Part shown: positions 9,157-17,911 of the stretch, piece by piece
How the letters are laid out: each line of letters opens with the position of its first letter
Position numbering within the stretch: position 1 is the stretch's first letter
Assembly (NCBI RefSeq): GCF_036245865.1
Contig: NZ_BTTW01000014.1
Span: forward strand, 1 to 64,000
DNA length: 64,000 nucleotides
Origin: Corallococcus caeni
GTDB taxonomy: Bacteria > Myxococcota > Myxococcia > Myxococcales > Myxococcaceae
Direction: 5' to 3'
Position numbers and translations under genes: made by a program
Notes under the pieces: model-generated
What the model was told of the DNA's origin: nothing
The model's input: the letters and a program-made list of their open reading frames with translations, nothing else
Databases searched by the model: none

Positions 9157-9426
9157 ATGGCGCTCAAGGTAAAGCTGACGAAGAGCTACTCGGGTTCTTC
9201 CGAGGACATGCTGGCCACCATCAAGGGCCTCGGTCTGAAGAAGTTCGGCGACGAGCGGCTGTTGAAGGACACCCCGGCGGTGCGCGGCATGGTGTTCAAG
9301 GTGAAGCACCTGGTCTCCCTGGAGACGGTCAGCCAGGAGGCTCCGGCGCCCAAGCGCCGCAAGCCCCGGAAGATTGTCGCCCGGGACCGCGCCCTGGAGC
9401 GCCTGGCCGCCAAGGCCAAGGCCTGA
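9157..9426 (+). CDS. rpmD: 50S ribosomal protein L30 with basic C-terminal tail
   Basis: L30 is usually about 60 residues; this one has 89. The first 60 residues follow the family (VKLTKSYSGSSEDMLATIKG, DTPAVRGMVFKVKHLVSLE). Beyond them is a Lys/Arg-rich tail, APKRRKPRKIVARDRALERL, and a few Ala/Lys residues. The tail may reach into rRNA. It starts two bases after rpsE, so translation is probably coupled. Confidence 0.94.
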   Translation: MALKVKLTKSYSGSSEDMLATIKGLGLKKFGDERLLKDTPAVRGMVFKVKHLVSLETVSQEAPAPKRRKPRKIVARDRALERLAAKAKA

Positions 9427-9442
9427 GAACTGAGGATCCATC

Positions 9443-9970
9443 ATGAGCATCCTGACCAATCTGAAGCGCCCTGAGGGCTCCTGGCACCGCAAGAAGCGCG
9501 TGGGCCGTGGCCAGGGTAGCGGCCTGGGCAAGACGGCCGGCCGCGGCGGCAAGGGCCAGAAGGCCCGCTCCGGCAACATGCGGTTCGAGGGCTTCGAAGG
9601 CGGCCAGAGCCCGCTGCAGCGTCGCCTGCCGAAGTTCGGCTTCAACCCGCCCAACCGCACTACCTACGCGGTGGTGAACCTGGGTGACCTGGAGCACGTG
9701 TTCGACGCGGGCGCCACGGTGGACGAGGCCGCGCTGAAGCAGGCGGGCCTGGTCAAGGGCCGTTATGACGGCGTGAAGGTCCTGGCCCATGGCGAGCTCG
9801 CCAAGAAGCTGACCGTTCGCGTCAACAAGGTGTCCGCGGCGGCTCGCGAGAACATCGAGAAGGCGGGCGGCTCCGTGGAAGAGCTCCCGCTGGTGGCGCA
9901 CAAGCCGGAGTCGGCCTCCAAGGCCCACGCCGGCAAGGGCGTCAAGGCTCCTCGCCAGCCCCGGGCGTAG
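9443..9970 (+). CDS. rplO: 50S ribosomal protein L15
   Basis: L15 (175 residues, versus about 145 in E. coli) is a late-assembly 23S rRNA-binding protein. The glycine- and arginine-rich N-terminus ([20 protein letters not shown], then [14 protein letters not shown]) and the Trm-like C-domain are clear. Extra residues at the end ([20 protein letters not shown]) form a basic tail. A terminator-like hairpin follows before secY. Confidence 0.96.
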   Translation: MSILTNLKRPEGSWHRKKRVGRGQGSGLGKTAGRGGKGQKARSGNMRFEGFEGGQSPLQRRLPKFGFNPPNRTTYAVVNLGDLEHVFDAGATVDEAALKQAGLVKGRYDGVKVLAHGELAKKLTVRVNKVSAAARENIEKAGGSVEELPLVAHKPESASKAHAGKGVKAPRQPRA

Positions 9971-10020
9971 GCGTGACCGGCGCGCATCACGGTGATGTGG
10001 TGCGCGCCCCCAGCCTTGTG

Positions 10021-10026
10021 TAGGCT
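10021..10026 (+). promoter_or_regulatory. Candidate TAGGCT -10 element before secY
   Basis: TAGGCT preceded by TGTG lies between rplO and the hairpin that precedes secY. The same hexamer occurs just before other starts in this window (22151, 59345). No convincing -35 box is visible. If it is a promoter, the new transcript would begin just upstream of the hairpin. Confidence 0.25.
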
Positions 10027-10030
10027 TCCG

Positions 10031-10068
10031 CGCCCCTTTCCGGAACCGGAGAGGGGCGTTTGTTGTTG
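10031..10068 (+). terminator. Intrinsic terminator/attenuator between rplO and secY
   Basis: CGCCCCTTTCCGG (10031-10043) pairs with CCGGAGAGGGGCG (10046-10058) with one G-T wobble; the central bases form the loop. The stem is followed by the T-rich run TTTGTTGTTG. This is the shape of a Rho-independent terminator inside the super-operon, 33 bases before the chosen secY GTG. It may set a lower level for secY-adk-map. Confidence 0.7.
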
Positions 10069-10101
10069 CTGGCAGAACCTCTTGAAGAGGATGGCATTAC
10101 C

Positions 10102-11448
10102 GTGGCCCTGAACGCCCTCGCCAACGTCTTCCGCATCGCGGAGCTGCGCAGCCGGCTTGCGTACACGCTCGTGCTGCTGTCCGTCTACCGCATCGGCATC
10201 TTCATCAACACGCCGGGCGTGGACCGCTCCGCGATGAACGCGTTCATGGACGCCCAGAAACAATCGGGCGGCCTCGTGTCGCTGTTCAACCTCTTCTCCG
10301 GCGGCGCGCTGGAGCAGATGTCCATCTTCGGTCTGGGCATCATGCCGTACGTGAGCGCCTCCATCATCATCCAGCTCCTGGCGGTGGTGGTGCCCAGCCT
10401 GGAGCGCCTGCAGAAGGAAGGCGCCGCGGGCCGCCAGAAGATCAACCAGTACACGCGCTACGGCAGCATCGCGCTGTCCATCGTGCAGGGCGTGGGCATC
10501 TCGCGGTGGCTGGCCTCGCTGGGCCGCTCCGACGCGGGCCAGGCCGGCTTCAACCAGGTGGTGGTGCCCAACGACAACCTCTGGTTCACCTTCATGACGG
10601 TGGTGAGCCTCACGGCGGGCACGGCCTTCATCATGTGGCTGGGCGAGCGCATCACCGAGCGCGGCATCGGCAACGGCATCTCGCTCATCATCTTCGCGGG
10701 CATCGTGGCGCGCGTGCTGCCCGGCGCGAAGACGCTGCTGGACCTGACGACGCAGGAAGTGGTGAACGTGGCCGCGGTGCTGGGCCTGCTCTTCTTCATG
10801 CTCCTCATCATCGGCGTGGTGGTCTACGTGGAGCGCGGTATGCGGCGCGTGCCCATCCAGTACGCCAAGCGCATGGCGGGCCGGCGCATGTTCGCGGGTC
10901 AGGCCACGTACTTCCCCATGAAGGTGAACGCCTCGGGCGTGATTCCTCCCATCTTCGCCGGCGCGGTGCTCTCCTTCCCGGCGACGCTGGGCGCGTGGTT
11001 CCCCTTCCTGCAGGGCTTCCAGCGCGCCATCGAGGGCAACCTCTGGGTCTACAACGGCCTGTTCGTGCTGCTGGTGGTGTTCTTCTCCTACTTCTACACG
11101 GCGCTCACGTTCCGGCCGGATGACGTGGCGGACAACATCAAGAAGCAGGGTGGCTACATCCCCGGCATCCGCCCGGGCCGTCAGACGGCGGAGTTCATCG
11201 AGCGGACGCTCAACCGCCTCACGTTCGGCGGCGCCATCTACCTGGCCGTCATCTGCGTGATTCCGTCCGTCATCAGCAGCGTGCTCGGGGTGCGGTTCAC
11301 CTTCGGCGGCACGGCGCTCCTCATCGTCGTGGGCGTGGCGCTGGACACGGTGCAGCAGATCGAAGGGCACCTCATCAGCCGCAACTACGAAGGCTTCGCG
11401 GGTCCGCGCGGTCCGCGCATCCGTGGTCGGGTCCGCGTGGCGGCCTGA
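10102..11448 (+). CDS. secY: Preprotein translocase subunit SecY
   Basis: SecY (448 residues) is the channel of the Sec translocon in the inner membrane. It begins VALNALANVFRIAELRSRL and shows the first membrane segment YTLVLLSVYRIGIFINTPG, the plug-region GIMPYVSASIIIQLL, and the cytosolic loop motif KRMAGRRMFAGQATYFPMK. Ten hydrophobic segments fit the family. The start is GTG at 10102 with GAAGAGGA about 10 bases upstream; an in-frame TTG at 10060 lies inside the terminator tail and is rejected. Confidence 0.96.
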   Translation: MALNALANVFRIAELRSRLAYTLVLLSVYRIGIFINTPGVDRSAMNAFMDAQKQSGGLVSLFNLFSGGALEQMSIFGLGIMPYVSASIIIQLLAVVVPSLERLQKEGAAGRQKINQYTRYGSIALSIVQGVGISRWLASLGRSDAGQAGFNQVVVPNDNLWFTFMTVVSLTAGTAFIMWLGERITERGIGNGISLIIFAGIVARVLPGAKTLLDLTTQEVVNVAAVLGLLFFMLLIIGVVVYVERGMRRVPIQYAKRMAGRRMFAGQATYFPMKVNASGVIPPIFAGAVLSFPATLGAWFPFLQGFQRAIEGNLWVYNGLFVLLVVFFSYFYTALTFRPDDVADNIKKQGGYIPGIRPGRQTAEFIERTLNRLTFGGAIYLAVICVIPSVISSVLGVRFTFGGTALLIVVGVALDTVQQIEGHLISRNYEGFAGPRGPRIRGRVRVAA

Positions 11449-11467
11449 CGTCGGTCGGTTGTGTTCC

Positions 11468-11500
11468 GGCGCCTCTCCCCAAATGGTGGGGAGGGGCGCC
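11468..11500 (+). other. Strong hairpin between secY and adk
   Basis: GGCGCCTCTCCCCA (11468-11481) pairs with TGGGGAGGGGCGCC (11487-11500) with one T-G wobble, leaving a five-base loop. Only TCGTCGTTC follows, so T-run termination is weak. It may protect the secY mRNA end or cause pausing. Confidence 0.55.
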
Positions 11501-11538
11501 TCGTCGTTCAAGGGTGGACGCTGGTGCAAAGGAGCGAC

Positions 11539-12189
11539 ATGAACCTCATCCTCTTGGGGCCGCCGAACGCCGGGAAGGGAACCCAGGCGAAGAAGCTCTA
11601 CGCGGACTTCCAGATCCCGCAGATCTCCACCGGCGACATCCTGCGCAAGGCCGTGAAGGACGGCACTGCGTTGGGCAAGGTGGCCGGGCCGCTGATGGCC
11701 GCGGGGCAGTACGTTCCTGACGACGTCGTCATCGGCATCGTGGAGGAGCGGCTGAAGGAGCCGGACGTGGCCAAGGGCTTCGTGCTCGATGGCTTCCCGC
11801 GCACCCCGGGGCAGGCGGACGCGCTGGACCGGATGCTGGAGCGGCTTGGCAAGCAGCTGAACGCGGTGGTGTCGCTCGAGGTCCCGCACTCGACGCTGGT
11901 CGAGCGCGGCTCCGGGCGGCGCGTGTGCCCCAACGACGGAGCCGTCTACCACGTCACCCAGAGCCCGCCGAAGCGTGCCGGGCTCTGCGACAAGTGCAGC
12001 GCGGAGCTCGTGCAGCGCCCGGATGACACGCCGGAGGTCATCGAGAAGCGCCTGCAGAAGTACGACGCGGAGACATCTCCCCTGAAGAGCTTCTATGCGA
12101 AGAAGGGGCTGCTCAAGAGCGTGGACGGCGTCGGGTCTCCGGAGGGCATCTACGAGGAGATCAAGAAGGCCGCCGGCCGTCCCGCCTGA
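11539..12189 (+). CDS. adk: Adenylate kinase
   Basis: Adenylate kinase (216 residues) converts ATP + AMP to 2 ADP in the cytosol. The P-loop GPPNAGKGTQ lies at residues 7-16, STGDILR binds AMP, and GFVLDGFPRTPGQ follows. The LID carries VCPNDG and CDKC, the Cys-containing zinc-type lid of long adenylate kinases. AAAGGAG precedes the ATG at 11539; the longer in-frame ORF upstream is spacer. It sits between secY and map as in many bacteria. Confidence 0.97.
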   Translation: MNLILLGPPNAGKGTQAKKLYADFQIPQISTGDILRKAVKDGTALGKVAGPLMAAGQYVPDDVVIGIVEERLKEPDVAKGFVLDGFPRTPGQADALDRMLERLGKQLNAVVSLEVPHSTLVERGSGRRVCPNDGAVYHVTQSPPKRAGLCDKCSAELVQRPDDTPEVIEKRLQKYDAETSPLKSFYAKKGLLKSVDGVGSPEGIYEEIKKAAGRPA

Positions 12190-12289
12190 GTCCAGGCCGG
12201 GCGGAGGGGCGGGGGCAGGGCCGGTCCGGACTGCCGCCCCACCGGTCGCGGGTTCCGACAAAGCAGCAGCCCGGTAGGGAAAGGGGCGC

Positions 12290-13048
12290 ATGAACCCGGT
12301 GGAACTCAAGAGCCCCGACGAGATTGCCCTGATGCGGGAAGCGGGGCGCATCGTCTGTGAAATCCTGGACGAGCTGGAGAAGGCAGTAGCGCCCGGGGTG
12401 TCCACCTGGGAGCTGGATGCCCTGGCGGAGCAGCTCATCGCCCAGAAGGGCGCCAGGCCGGCGTTCAAGGGCTACCACGGCTTCCCGGGCGTGCTCTGCG
12501 CCTCCGTGAACCAGGAGGTGGTCCATGGCATCCCAAGCCGGAAGCGCCGGCTGGTGGCCGGGGACCTGATGAAGCTGGACTTCGGGGTGGTCTACCGGGG
12601 CTTCTTCGGGGACTCGGCGCGCACGGTGCCGGTGGGGAAGGTGACAGCGGAGGCCCAGGCCCTGGTGGATGCCACCCGGCAGTCGCTGGAGAAGGCCATC
12701 CAGGTGATGCAGCCGGGCAACCGCATTGGGGACATTGGCCACGCGGTGCAGCGCCACGTGGAGGCACGGGGGTTCTCCGTGGTCCGGGATTTCACGGGGC
12801 ACGGGATTGGCCGGAAGCTGCACGAGCCGCCCCAGGTTCCCAACTACGGGCAGGCGGGGGCGGGGATGAAGTTGCGGCCAGGCATGGTCCTGGCGGTGGA
12901 ACCGATGGTGAACCAGGGAACGCCCGACGTGGAGGTCCTGGAGGACGAGTGGACGGCTGTCACCGTGGACGGCAAGTTGTCCGCCCACTTCGAGCACACC
13001 ATCCTGATCTCGGAGCGAGGGCCGGAAGTGCTCACCCGGCGCTCATGA
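12290..13048 (+). CDS. map: Methionine aminopeptidase, type I
   Basis: MAP removes the initiator Met from nascent proteins. At 252 residues it is a simple type Ia enzyme. The five metal ligands can be placed: D97 (LDFG), D108, H171 (GHGIG), E204 (VEPM) and E235, with the substrate-binding H79. The ATG at 12290 follows AAAGGGGCGC. There is a 100-base gap from adk. Confidence 0.97.
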   Translation: MNPVELKSPDEIALMREAGRIVCEILDELEKAVAPGVSTWELDALAEQLIAQKGARPAFKGYHGFPGVLCASVNQEVVHGIPSRKRRLVAGDLMKLDFGVVYRGFFGDSARTVPVGKVTAEAQALVDATRQSLEKAIQVMQPGNRIGDIGHAVQRHVEARGFSVVRDFTGHGIGRKLHEPPQVPNYGQAGAGMKLRPGMVLAVEPMVNQGTPDVEVLEDEWTAVTVDGKLSAHFEHTILISERGPEVLTRRS

Positions 13049-13071
13049 AGGGCCCCGGACCCGGGGTGAAA

Positions 13072-13077
13072 TAGGGT
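13072..13077 (+). promoter_or_regulatory. Candidate -10 element before infA
   Basis: TAGGGT lies 24 bases after the map stop at the start of a 150-base, locally AT-richer spacer before infA. An inverted repeat, GCGCGGCG (13117-13124) with CGCCGCGC (13154-13161), lies between it and infA. A separate infA promoter is known in some bacteria. The -35 box is not clear here. Confidence 0.25.
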
Positions 13078-13198
13078 GATGTCAGTAGGTGTTGATAGAG
13101 GTCCAGATTTCAGATCGCGCGGCGCTTGCTACTTACGGACCAAAGTGTTATCCCGCCGCGCTTCCAGAAGGTTCGTGGTCCGGGAAGAAGGTTGACGC

Positions 13199-13417
<219 letters not shown>

Positions 13418-13484
13418 TTCGCGCCGGCCGCCTGTGCGGACCGGCTGTTGTGCTTTTCTCCGCTGAAGGAAGGAAGTTCGCTCC

Positions 13485-13601
13485 ATGAAGGTTCGGGCGT
13501 CCGTCAAGAAGATCTGCGACAAGTGCAAGGTTGTCCGCCGCAAGGGCATTGTGCGCGTCATTTGCGCCTCCAACCCCCGGCACAAGCAGCGCCAGGGCTG
13601 A
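13485..13601 (+). CDS. rpmJ: 50S ribosomal protein L36, zinc type
   Basis: L36 has only 38 residues: [15 protein letters not shown], then [14 protein letters not shown]. The ligands C11, C14, C27 and H33 make the classic zinc ribbon of C+ L36. AAGGAAGG lies upstream of the ATG. The infA-rpmJ-rpsM order is the conserved start of the alpha operon. Confidence 0.97.
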   Translation: MKVRASVKKICDKCKVVRRKGIVRVICASNPRHKQRQG

Positions 13602-13657
13602 GAGTCCCCAGGGACTCTTAAGCCTCAGACCAACTCCAAAACGAAGGAAGACCGAAG

Positions 13658-14041
13658 ATGGCTCGTATCGCCGGCATCGATCTGCCGCCCAACAAGCGCG
13701 CGGTGATCTCGCTCCAGTACATCTACGGGATCGGTAACAAGACCGCGCACGACATCATCGAGGCGGCGGGCATCGATCTCACCACCCGGACCAAGGACCT
13801 CACCGAGGACCAGGCTCGAAAGATCCGCGAGATCATCGAGGCCAACTACAAGGTCGAGGGTGACCTCCGGCGCGAGGTGACCATGAACATCAAGCGGCTG
13901 ATGGACCTGGGTTGCTACCGGGGTCTGCGTCACCGCAAGGGTCTTCCGGTCCGCGGCCAGCGCACCCACACCAACGCGCGCACCCGCAAGGGCCCGAAGC
14001 GCGGCATCGTTCGCGCGAAGCCGGCCGCTCCGGCCCGCTAA
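13658..14041 (+). CDS. rpsM: 30S ribosomal protein S13
   Basis: S13 (127 residues) is in the 30S head and bridges to L5 and P-site tRNA. It opens [20 protein letters not shown], has the helix-hairpin-helix [13 protein letters not shown], and the C-terminal [15 protein letters not shown] tail that contacts tRNA. AACGAAGGAAG precedes the ATG. Confidence 0.97.
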   Translation: MARIAGIDLPPNKRAVISLQYIYGIGNKTAHDIIEAAGIDLTTRTKDLTEDQARKIREIIEANYKVEGDLRREVTMNIKRLMDLGCYRGLRHRKGLPVRGQRTHTNARTRKGPKRGIVRAKPAAPAR

Positions 14042-14057
14042 ACCCTCTGGCGCCTGC

Positions 14058-14078
14058 GGCCTCACCCCGTGTGAGGCC
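14058..14078 (+). other. Hairpin in rpsM-rpsK spacer
   Basis: GGCCTCAC (14058-14065) pairs perfectly with GTGAGGCC (14071-14078) around a five-base loop. It is one of the series of hairpins found in the spacers of this operon. There is no T-run. Confidence 0.4.
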
Positions 14079-14116
14079 CGGGCGTTGATCACCTACTCCC
14101 AGGAGCAGCGATTCAC

Positions 14117-14557
14117 ATGGCTGACGAGATCAATACCGCCGCGGCGCCGGCCGGTGCCGAGGGTGGCGAGACCCCTGCGGCGAAGAAGAACAAGCGCAAG
14201 GGCAAGAAGAACATCCTCAACGGCGTGGTCCACATCCAGTCCACGTTCAACAACACCATCATCACGATCACGGACGTGTCCGGGAACGTGATCTCCTGGT
14301 CGTCGGCCGGGGCGCGCGGCTTCAAGGGCAGCCGTAAGTCCACGCCGTTCGCGGCGCAGGTCGCCGCCGGCGACGCCGCGGCGAAGGCGATGGAGCACGG
14401 TCTGAAGACCGTGACGGTGTTCGTGAAGGGCCCGGGCGCGGGCCGTGAGTCGGCGCTGCGCGCGCTGGCCGCCGCTGGCCTGAAGATCAGCCTCATCCGC
14501 GACGTGACGCCCATCCCGCACAACGGCTGCCGTCAGCCCAAGCGCCGCCGCGTCTAA
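14117..14557 (+). CDS. rpsK: 30S ribosomal protein S11 with N-terminal extension
   Basis: S11 (146 residues, usual about 129) forms the platform near the mRNA exit. The core shows [39 protein letters not shown] and the C-terminal [18 protein letters not shown]. The first 30 residues are an Ala/Glu stretch then Lys-rich ([12 protein letters not shown]). CAGGAGCAG precedes the ATG. Confidence 0.96.
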   Translation: MADEINTAAAPAGAEGGETPAAKKNKRKGKKNILNGVVHIQSTFNNTIITITDVSGNVISWSSAGARGFKGSRKSTPFAAQVAAGDAAAKAMEHGLKTVTVFVKGPGAGRESALRALAAAGLKISLIRDVTPIPHNGCRQPKRRRV

Positions 14558-14626
14558 TCACCGCTTCGGGCCGGGGCTCGCGTCATGCGCGGGCCCGGCT
14601 CCAGACCATCTGCAAGGAGAGTTTCC

Positions 14627-15253
14627 GTGGCTCGTTACACCGCGAGCGCCTGCCGTATCTGCCGGCGCGAGAACCTGAAGATGTACCTCAAGGGCGACCG
14701 TTGCTACACGGACAAGTGCGCCATCGAGCGCCGCCCCTATCCCCCCGGTCAGCACGGCCAGGGCCGCGTGAAGTTCTCCGGCTACGGCGTGCAGCTGCGC
14801 GAGAAGCAGAAGGTCAAGCGCATGTACGGCCTGCTCGAGAACCAGTTCCGCGGGTACTACCACCGCGCGTCCGCGGCCAAGGGCAAGACGGGTGAGAACC
14901 TGCTGCAGCAGCTGGAGCTCCGCCTGGACAACGTGGTGTTCCGCATGGGCTTCGCGGACACGCGCAACGAGGCGCGCCAGCTGGTGCGTCACGGTCACTT
15001 CCAGGTCAACGGCCGCCGGGTGAACATCCCGTCGTTCTCCGTGAAGCCGGGCAGCGCCGTGGAAGTGGTGGAGAAGAGCCGCAAGGTGCTCCGCATCTCC
15101 GAGGCGCTGGAGACGGTGGACCGCCGTGGCGTTCCCCAGTGGATCGACCTGGACAAGAAGGCGTTCAAGGGCACGGTCAAGACGGTCCCCAACCGCGAGG
15201 ACCTGACCATGCCCATCCAGGAGCAGCTCATCGTCGAGTTGTACTCGAAGTAG
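14627..15253 (+). CDS. rpsD: 30S ribosomal protein S4, zinc type
   Basis: S4 (208 residues) nucleates 30S assembly. It carries four N-terminal cysteines (C9, C12, C26, C31; CRIC then RCYTDKC), the zinc-binding form. The S4 RNA-binding domain is clear at [20 protein letters not shown] and [16 protein letters not shown]. The GTG at 14627 has AAGGAGAG upstream; the in-frame ATG at 14585 would add a non-conserved N-terminus. Confidence 0.96.
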   Translation: MARYTASACRICRRENLKMYLKGDRCYTDKCAIERRPYPPGQHGQGRVKFSGYGVQLREKQKVKRMYGLLENQFRGYYHRASAAKGKTGENLLQQLELRLDNVVFRMGFADTRNEARQLVRHGHFQVNGRRVNIPSFSVKPGSAVEVVEKSRKVLRISEALETVDRRGVPQWIDLDKKAFKGTVKTVPNREDLTMPIQEQLIVELYSK

Positions 15254-15264
15254 TCCTGGGTGCC

Positions 15265-15284
15265 GGGCCCGCTTTTCCGGGCCC
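15265..15284 (+). other. Hairpin after rpsD
   Basis: GGGCCCG (15265-15271) pairs with CGGGCCC (15278-15284) around CTTTTC, 11 bases after the rpsD stop. It is the first of three hairpins in this 203-base spacer and has no downstream T-run. Confidence 0.45.
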
Positions 15285-15295
15285 CTCCCGCAGTG

Positions 15296-15334
15296 GACGC
15301 CCTGGCCGACGAGGCCGGGGCGTCGTTGCTTTGT
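15296..15334 (+). terminator. Terminator-like hairpin between rpsD and rpoA
   Basis: GACGCCCTGGCC (15296-15307) pairs with GGCCGGGGCGTC (15313-15324) with one T-G wobble, followed by GTTGCTTTGT. It is a plausible weak intrinsic terminator or attenuator before rpoA. A third small stem, CCCGCCA/TGGCGGG, follows at 15402-15418. Confidence 0.55.
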
Positions 15335-15456
15335 CGCCTGGAGGGCGCGTCCTGCGCGCGCCGGGCGAAGCTGTTACGCAGTCCCCCCGCGTGCCCGTCC
15401 TCCCGCCACTTTGGCGGGGATGTGGGTGATGGCGCACGTTCCGAGGAGCAGTCCCC

Positions 15457-16479
15457 ATGGCGGATACGTTTGTTGCGAAGAACTGGCGCGACCTCATCAA
15501 GCCGCGCCGCATGGAAGTGGACCAGGACTCGCTGAGCCCCACGTACGGCAAGTTCGTGGCGGAGCCGCTCGAGCGCGGCTTCGGGACGACGCTGGGCAAC
15601 TCGCTGCGGCGGGTGCTGCTGTCGTCGCTGCAGGGCGCGGCCATCACCTCCGTGAAGATTGAGGGCGTGGACCACGAGTTCACGACCATCCCCGAGGTGG
15701 CCGAGGACGTCACGGACGTCGTGTTGAACCTGAAGGAGGTCCTCCTCCGGATGCACACGAACGAGACGAAGACGCTGCGCATCGAGGTGGAAGGCCCCAA
15801 GGAAGTGAAGGCGGGCGACCTCATCGCGGACCAGGACGTGGAGATCCTCAACCCGGGTCACCACATCTGCACCGTGTCCGAGGGTGGCAAGGTGCGCATG
15901 GAGCTGACGTGCCGCCGGGGCCGGGGCTACGTGCCGGCGTCCACCAACAAGGTGGCGGGCGCGCCCATCGGGACCATCCCCATCGACTCGCTCTTCTCGC
16001 CCATCCGCAAGGTGAACTACCAGGTCACCAACGCGCGCGTTGGTCAGGTCACGGACTTCGACAAGCTGTCGCTCGAGGTCTGGACGGACGGCTCCGTGGT
16101 GCCGCAGGACGCGGTGGCGTACGCGGCGAAGATCATCAAGGAGCAGCTCACGGTGTTCGTGAACTTCGACGAGACCGAGGAGCCGGTCGTCGCCGAGGCG
16201 CCGAAGGAAGAGGCGAAGCTCAACGAGAACCTGTTCCGCTCGGTGGACGAGCTGGAGCTGTCGGTGCGTTCGGCCAACTGCCTGCAGCAGGCGAACATCA
16301 AGTCCATCGGTGACCTGGTCCAGCGCACCGAGGCGGAGATGCTCAAGACGAAGAACTTCGGCCGCAAGTCCTTGAAGGAAATCAAGGAGATCCTCGCGGA
16401 GATGGGTCTGTCGCTGGGCATGAAGCTGGAGAACTGGCCGCCGAAGAACGCGCCGGCTCCCGCGGCCCCCAAGGCCTGA
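15457..16479 (+). CDS. rpoA: RNA polymerase alpha subunit
   Basis: RpoA (340 residues) dimerises to start RNA polymerase assembly. The N-terminal domain (to about 235) has [20 protein letters not shown]-like residues (here [20 protein letters not shown]) and the C-terminal domain (about 255-325) has the DNA-binding helix-hairpin-helix segments [16 protein letters not shown] and [14 protein letters not shown] that contact UP elements and activators. CGAGGAGCAG precedes the ATG. The C-terminus ends in an Ala/Pro-rich tail. Confidence 0.97.
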   Translation: MADTFVAKNWRDLIKPRRMEVDQDSLSPTYGKFVAEPLERGFGTTLGNSLRRVLLSSLQGAAITSVKIEGVDHEFTTIPEVAEDVTDVVLNLKEVLLRMHTNETKTLRIEVEGPKEVKAGDLIADQDVEILNPGHHICTVSEGGKVRMELTCRRGRGYVPASTNKVAGAPIGTIPIDSLFSPIRKVNYQVTNARVGQVTDFDKLSLEVWTDGSVVPQDAVAYAAKIIKEQLTVFVNFDETEEPVVAEAPKEEAKLNENLFRSVDELELSVRSANCLQQANIKSIGDLVQRTEAEMLKTKNFGRKSLKEIKEILAEMGLSLGMKLENWPPKNAPAPAAPKA

Positions 16480-16549
16480 GCGTCGTCGTTTCCCTGAAGC
16501 ACCTGTCCCGCCTCCCACCGACACGGCATCACGGTGGCGCGAAGGCAGG

Positions 16550-16600
16550 GGGCCCTGGTACACAGGGCCCGATTCAACGGCGGCCCCCGGTGTCGGGGCC
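16550..16600 (+). other. Two hairpins, rpoA-rplQ spacer
   Basis: GGGCCCTG (16550-16557) pairs with CAGGGCCC (16563-16570) around a five-base loop, and GGCCCC (16582-16587) pairs with GGGGCC (16595-16600). The spacer is 191 bases long with no ORF of its own. Confidence 0.45.
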
Positions 16601-16670
16601 GTCATTCCCACCCGGTACCTGATACGGCCGGAGTGGTGGGGTTCTCAAGAAGAGGCCCCGGAGCACGCGC

Positions 16671-17090
16671 ATGCGCCACAAGGTCGGACAAAGGAAGCTG
16701 CACCGCACCACGAGCCACCGTCTCGCGATGCTGAACAACATGGTCACGTCGCTCCTGGAGCACGGGGCCATCCGCACCACCGTTCCCAAGGCGAAGGAAG
16801 TCCGTCCGCTGGCCGAGCGCATCATCACGCTCGCCAAGCGCGGTGGCCTGTCCAACGTGCGCCTGGCTGCCCGCACCGTGAAGGACCGCACGGTCCTCCA
16901 GAAGGTGTTCAGCGAGTACAAGGAGCGTTACGCCTCCCGTCCGGGTGGCTACACCCGCATCGTGCGCCTGGGCTTCCGCCGGGGCGACGCCGCGGAGATG
17001 GCCCTCATCGAGCTGGTGGACCGTCCCGCGAAGGCTCCGGCCGCCGCCGAGACGACCGAGGCTCCCGCCGAGGCGAAGACCGAGGGTTGA
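16671..17090 (+). CDS. rplQ: 50S ribosomal protein L17
   Basis: L17 (139 residues) is located near the tunnel exit. It starts [20 protein letters not shown] and carries [20 protein letters not shown]; the C-terminal [20 protein letters not shown] segment is also typical. The last 20 residues are an Ala/Glu/Pro tail not found in E. coli. It is the last gene of the super-operon, followed by two hairpins. Confidence 0.97.
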   Translation: MRHKVGQRKLHRTTSHRLAMLNNMVTSLLEHGAIRTTVPKAKEVRPLAERIITLAKRGGLSNVRLAARTVKDRTVLQKVFSEYKERYASRPGGYTRIVRLGFRRGDAAEMALIELVDRPAKAPAAAETTEAPAEAKTEG

Positions 17091-17104
17091 GCCGTTCCCC
17101 GCGC

Positions 17105-17132
17105 CCGGGCCTCTGCTGTGAGTGAGGCCCGG
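17105..17132 (+). other. Hairpin directly after rplQ
   Basis: CCGGGCCTC (17105-17113) pairs perfectly with GAGGCCCGG (17124-17132) around a 10-base loop. It lies just ahead of the stronger terminator at 17151 and may stabilise the processed 3' end. Confidence 0.5.
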
Positions 17133-17150
17133 CCGGACTGAAGAAGCACA

Positions 17151-17183
17151 AAGGGCGCCTTCCTGCTTCAGGAGGGCGCCCTT
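17151..17183 (+). terminator. Terminator closing the ribosomal super-operon, possibly bidirectional
   Basis: A 14-bp stem runs from 17151-17164 to 17170-17183, with GCTTC as loop; AAGGGCGCC pairs with GGCGCCCTT, TCCT pairs with AGGA, and one T-G wobble lies between. CGTGTTT follows on the + strand, and the mirror side ends a minus-strand gene, so it may serve both convergent transcripts. Confidence 0.8.
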
Positions 17184-17218
17184 CGTGTTTCCGGAGGCTG
17201 GGGCCTGCTCGCGGCGGG

Positions 17219-17875
17219 CTACTGCTTCGGCGCGAGGAGGCGCTTCCACTCCTCCTGGAGGGAGGGCGTGAGGTCGGCGTTGTCGTCCGAGCTCTTCATC
17301 GTCAGCGCCTGGAAGCGGAGGTCCGCGGGCGCGGAGCCGCCGTTCTTCCCCAGCAGCTGCTTGGGCGTGATGGTGACGAAGTTGCCGGGCTGCACCTCCG
17401 CCACCACCGCCTTGTACTCGTTGTTCACGGTGATGATGACGTCGCGCCAGACGTCCTTGCTCTCGTTCCAGATGGTGACGGAGGGCCGGTCCAGCTTGTC
17501 GCTGAGCACCAGGCGCGCGTCCATGTCCCCTGTGTCCAGGGAGCTGCCCGGGCACGCGATGGCGAAGCTGGCGACGGACAGCGCCACCCAGGCCGCGACG
17601 ATGCCGGCCTTGTACTTGAAGAAGCGGTCGCTCGCGCGGAAGTCCGCCAACTGCTCCTTCAGGATGGAGAAGGCGTTGAGCAGGACGTTGGAGGTCTCCG
17701 CGGCGACGCGCTTGCCCAGCGGGCCTTCCGTCTTGGGCTTCTCCAGCGGGGCCGTGCGGGCGGCGCTCACGGCGCGCATGCCGGGGCTGGTGGCCGCGCG
17801 GGGCTGGGTGCCGGGATTGGACGGCGTCCGGGGCGGCGGGGTGCTGGGAGGGGCGGGTTTGCGCGCGTCGCTCAT
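17219..17875 (-). CDS. Unknown protein with one membrane anchor
   Basis: I do not recognise this 218-residue protein. The first 55 residues are Pro/Ala/Thr-rich and probably disordered. A single hydrophobic segment, AGIVAAWVALSVASFAIACP, lies around residues 90-109. The C-terminal 110 residues look like a compact beta-rich extracytoplasmic domain (RPSVTIWNESKDVWRDVIIT, VQPGNFVTITPKQLLG). It stands downstream of a TPR lipoprotein gene on the same strand with a 36-base gap, so they may form an operon. Function is unknown. Confidence 0.8.
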   Translation of the reverse strand: MSDARKPAPPSTPPPRTPSNPGTQPRAATSPGMRAVSAARTAPLEKPKTEGPLGKRVAAETSNVLLNAFSILKEQLADFRASDRFFKYKAGIVAAWVALSVASFAIACPGSSLDTGDMDARLVLSDKLDRPSVTIWNESKDVWRDVIITVNNEYKAVVAEVQPGNFVTITPKQLLGKNGGSAPADLRFQALTMKSSDDNADLTPSLQEEWKRLLAPKQ

Positions 17876-17911
17876 CGGGGGCGGAGTGTAGAGGGCGCGG
17901 TGCGCCGGTGG

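Noticed and set aside
9763-12468. 901-residue minus-strand ORF across secY, adk and map
   Set aside because: It is antisense to three certain genes, with His/Arg/Gly-rich composition typical of GC-rich shadow frames.
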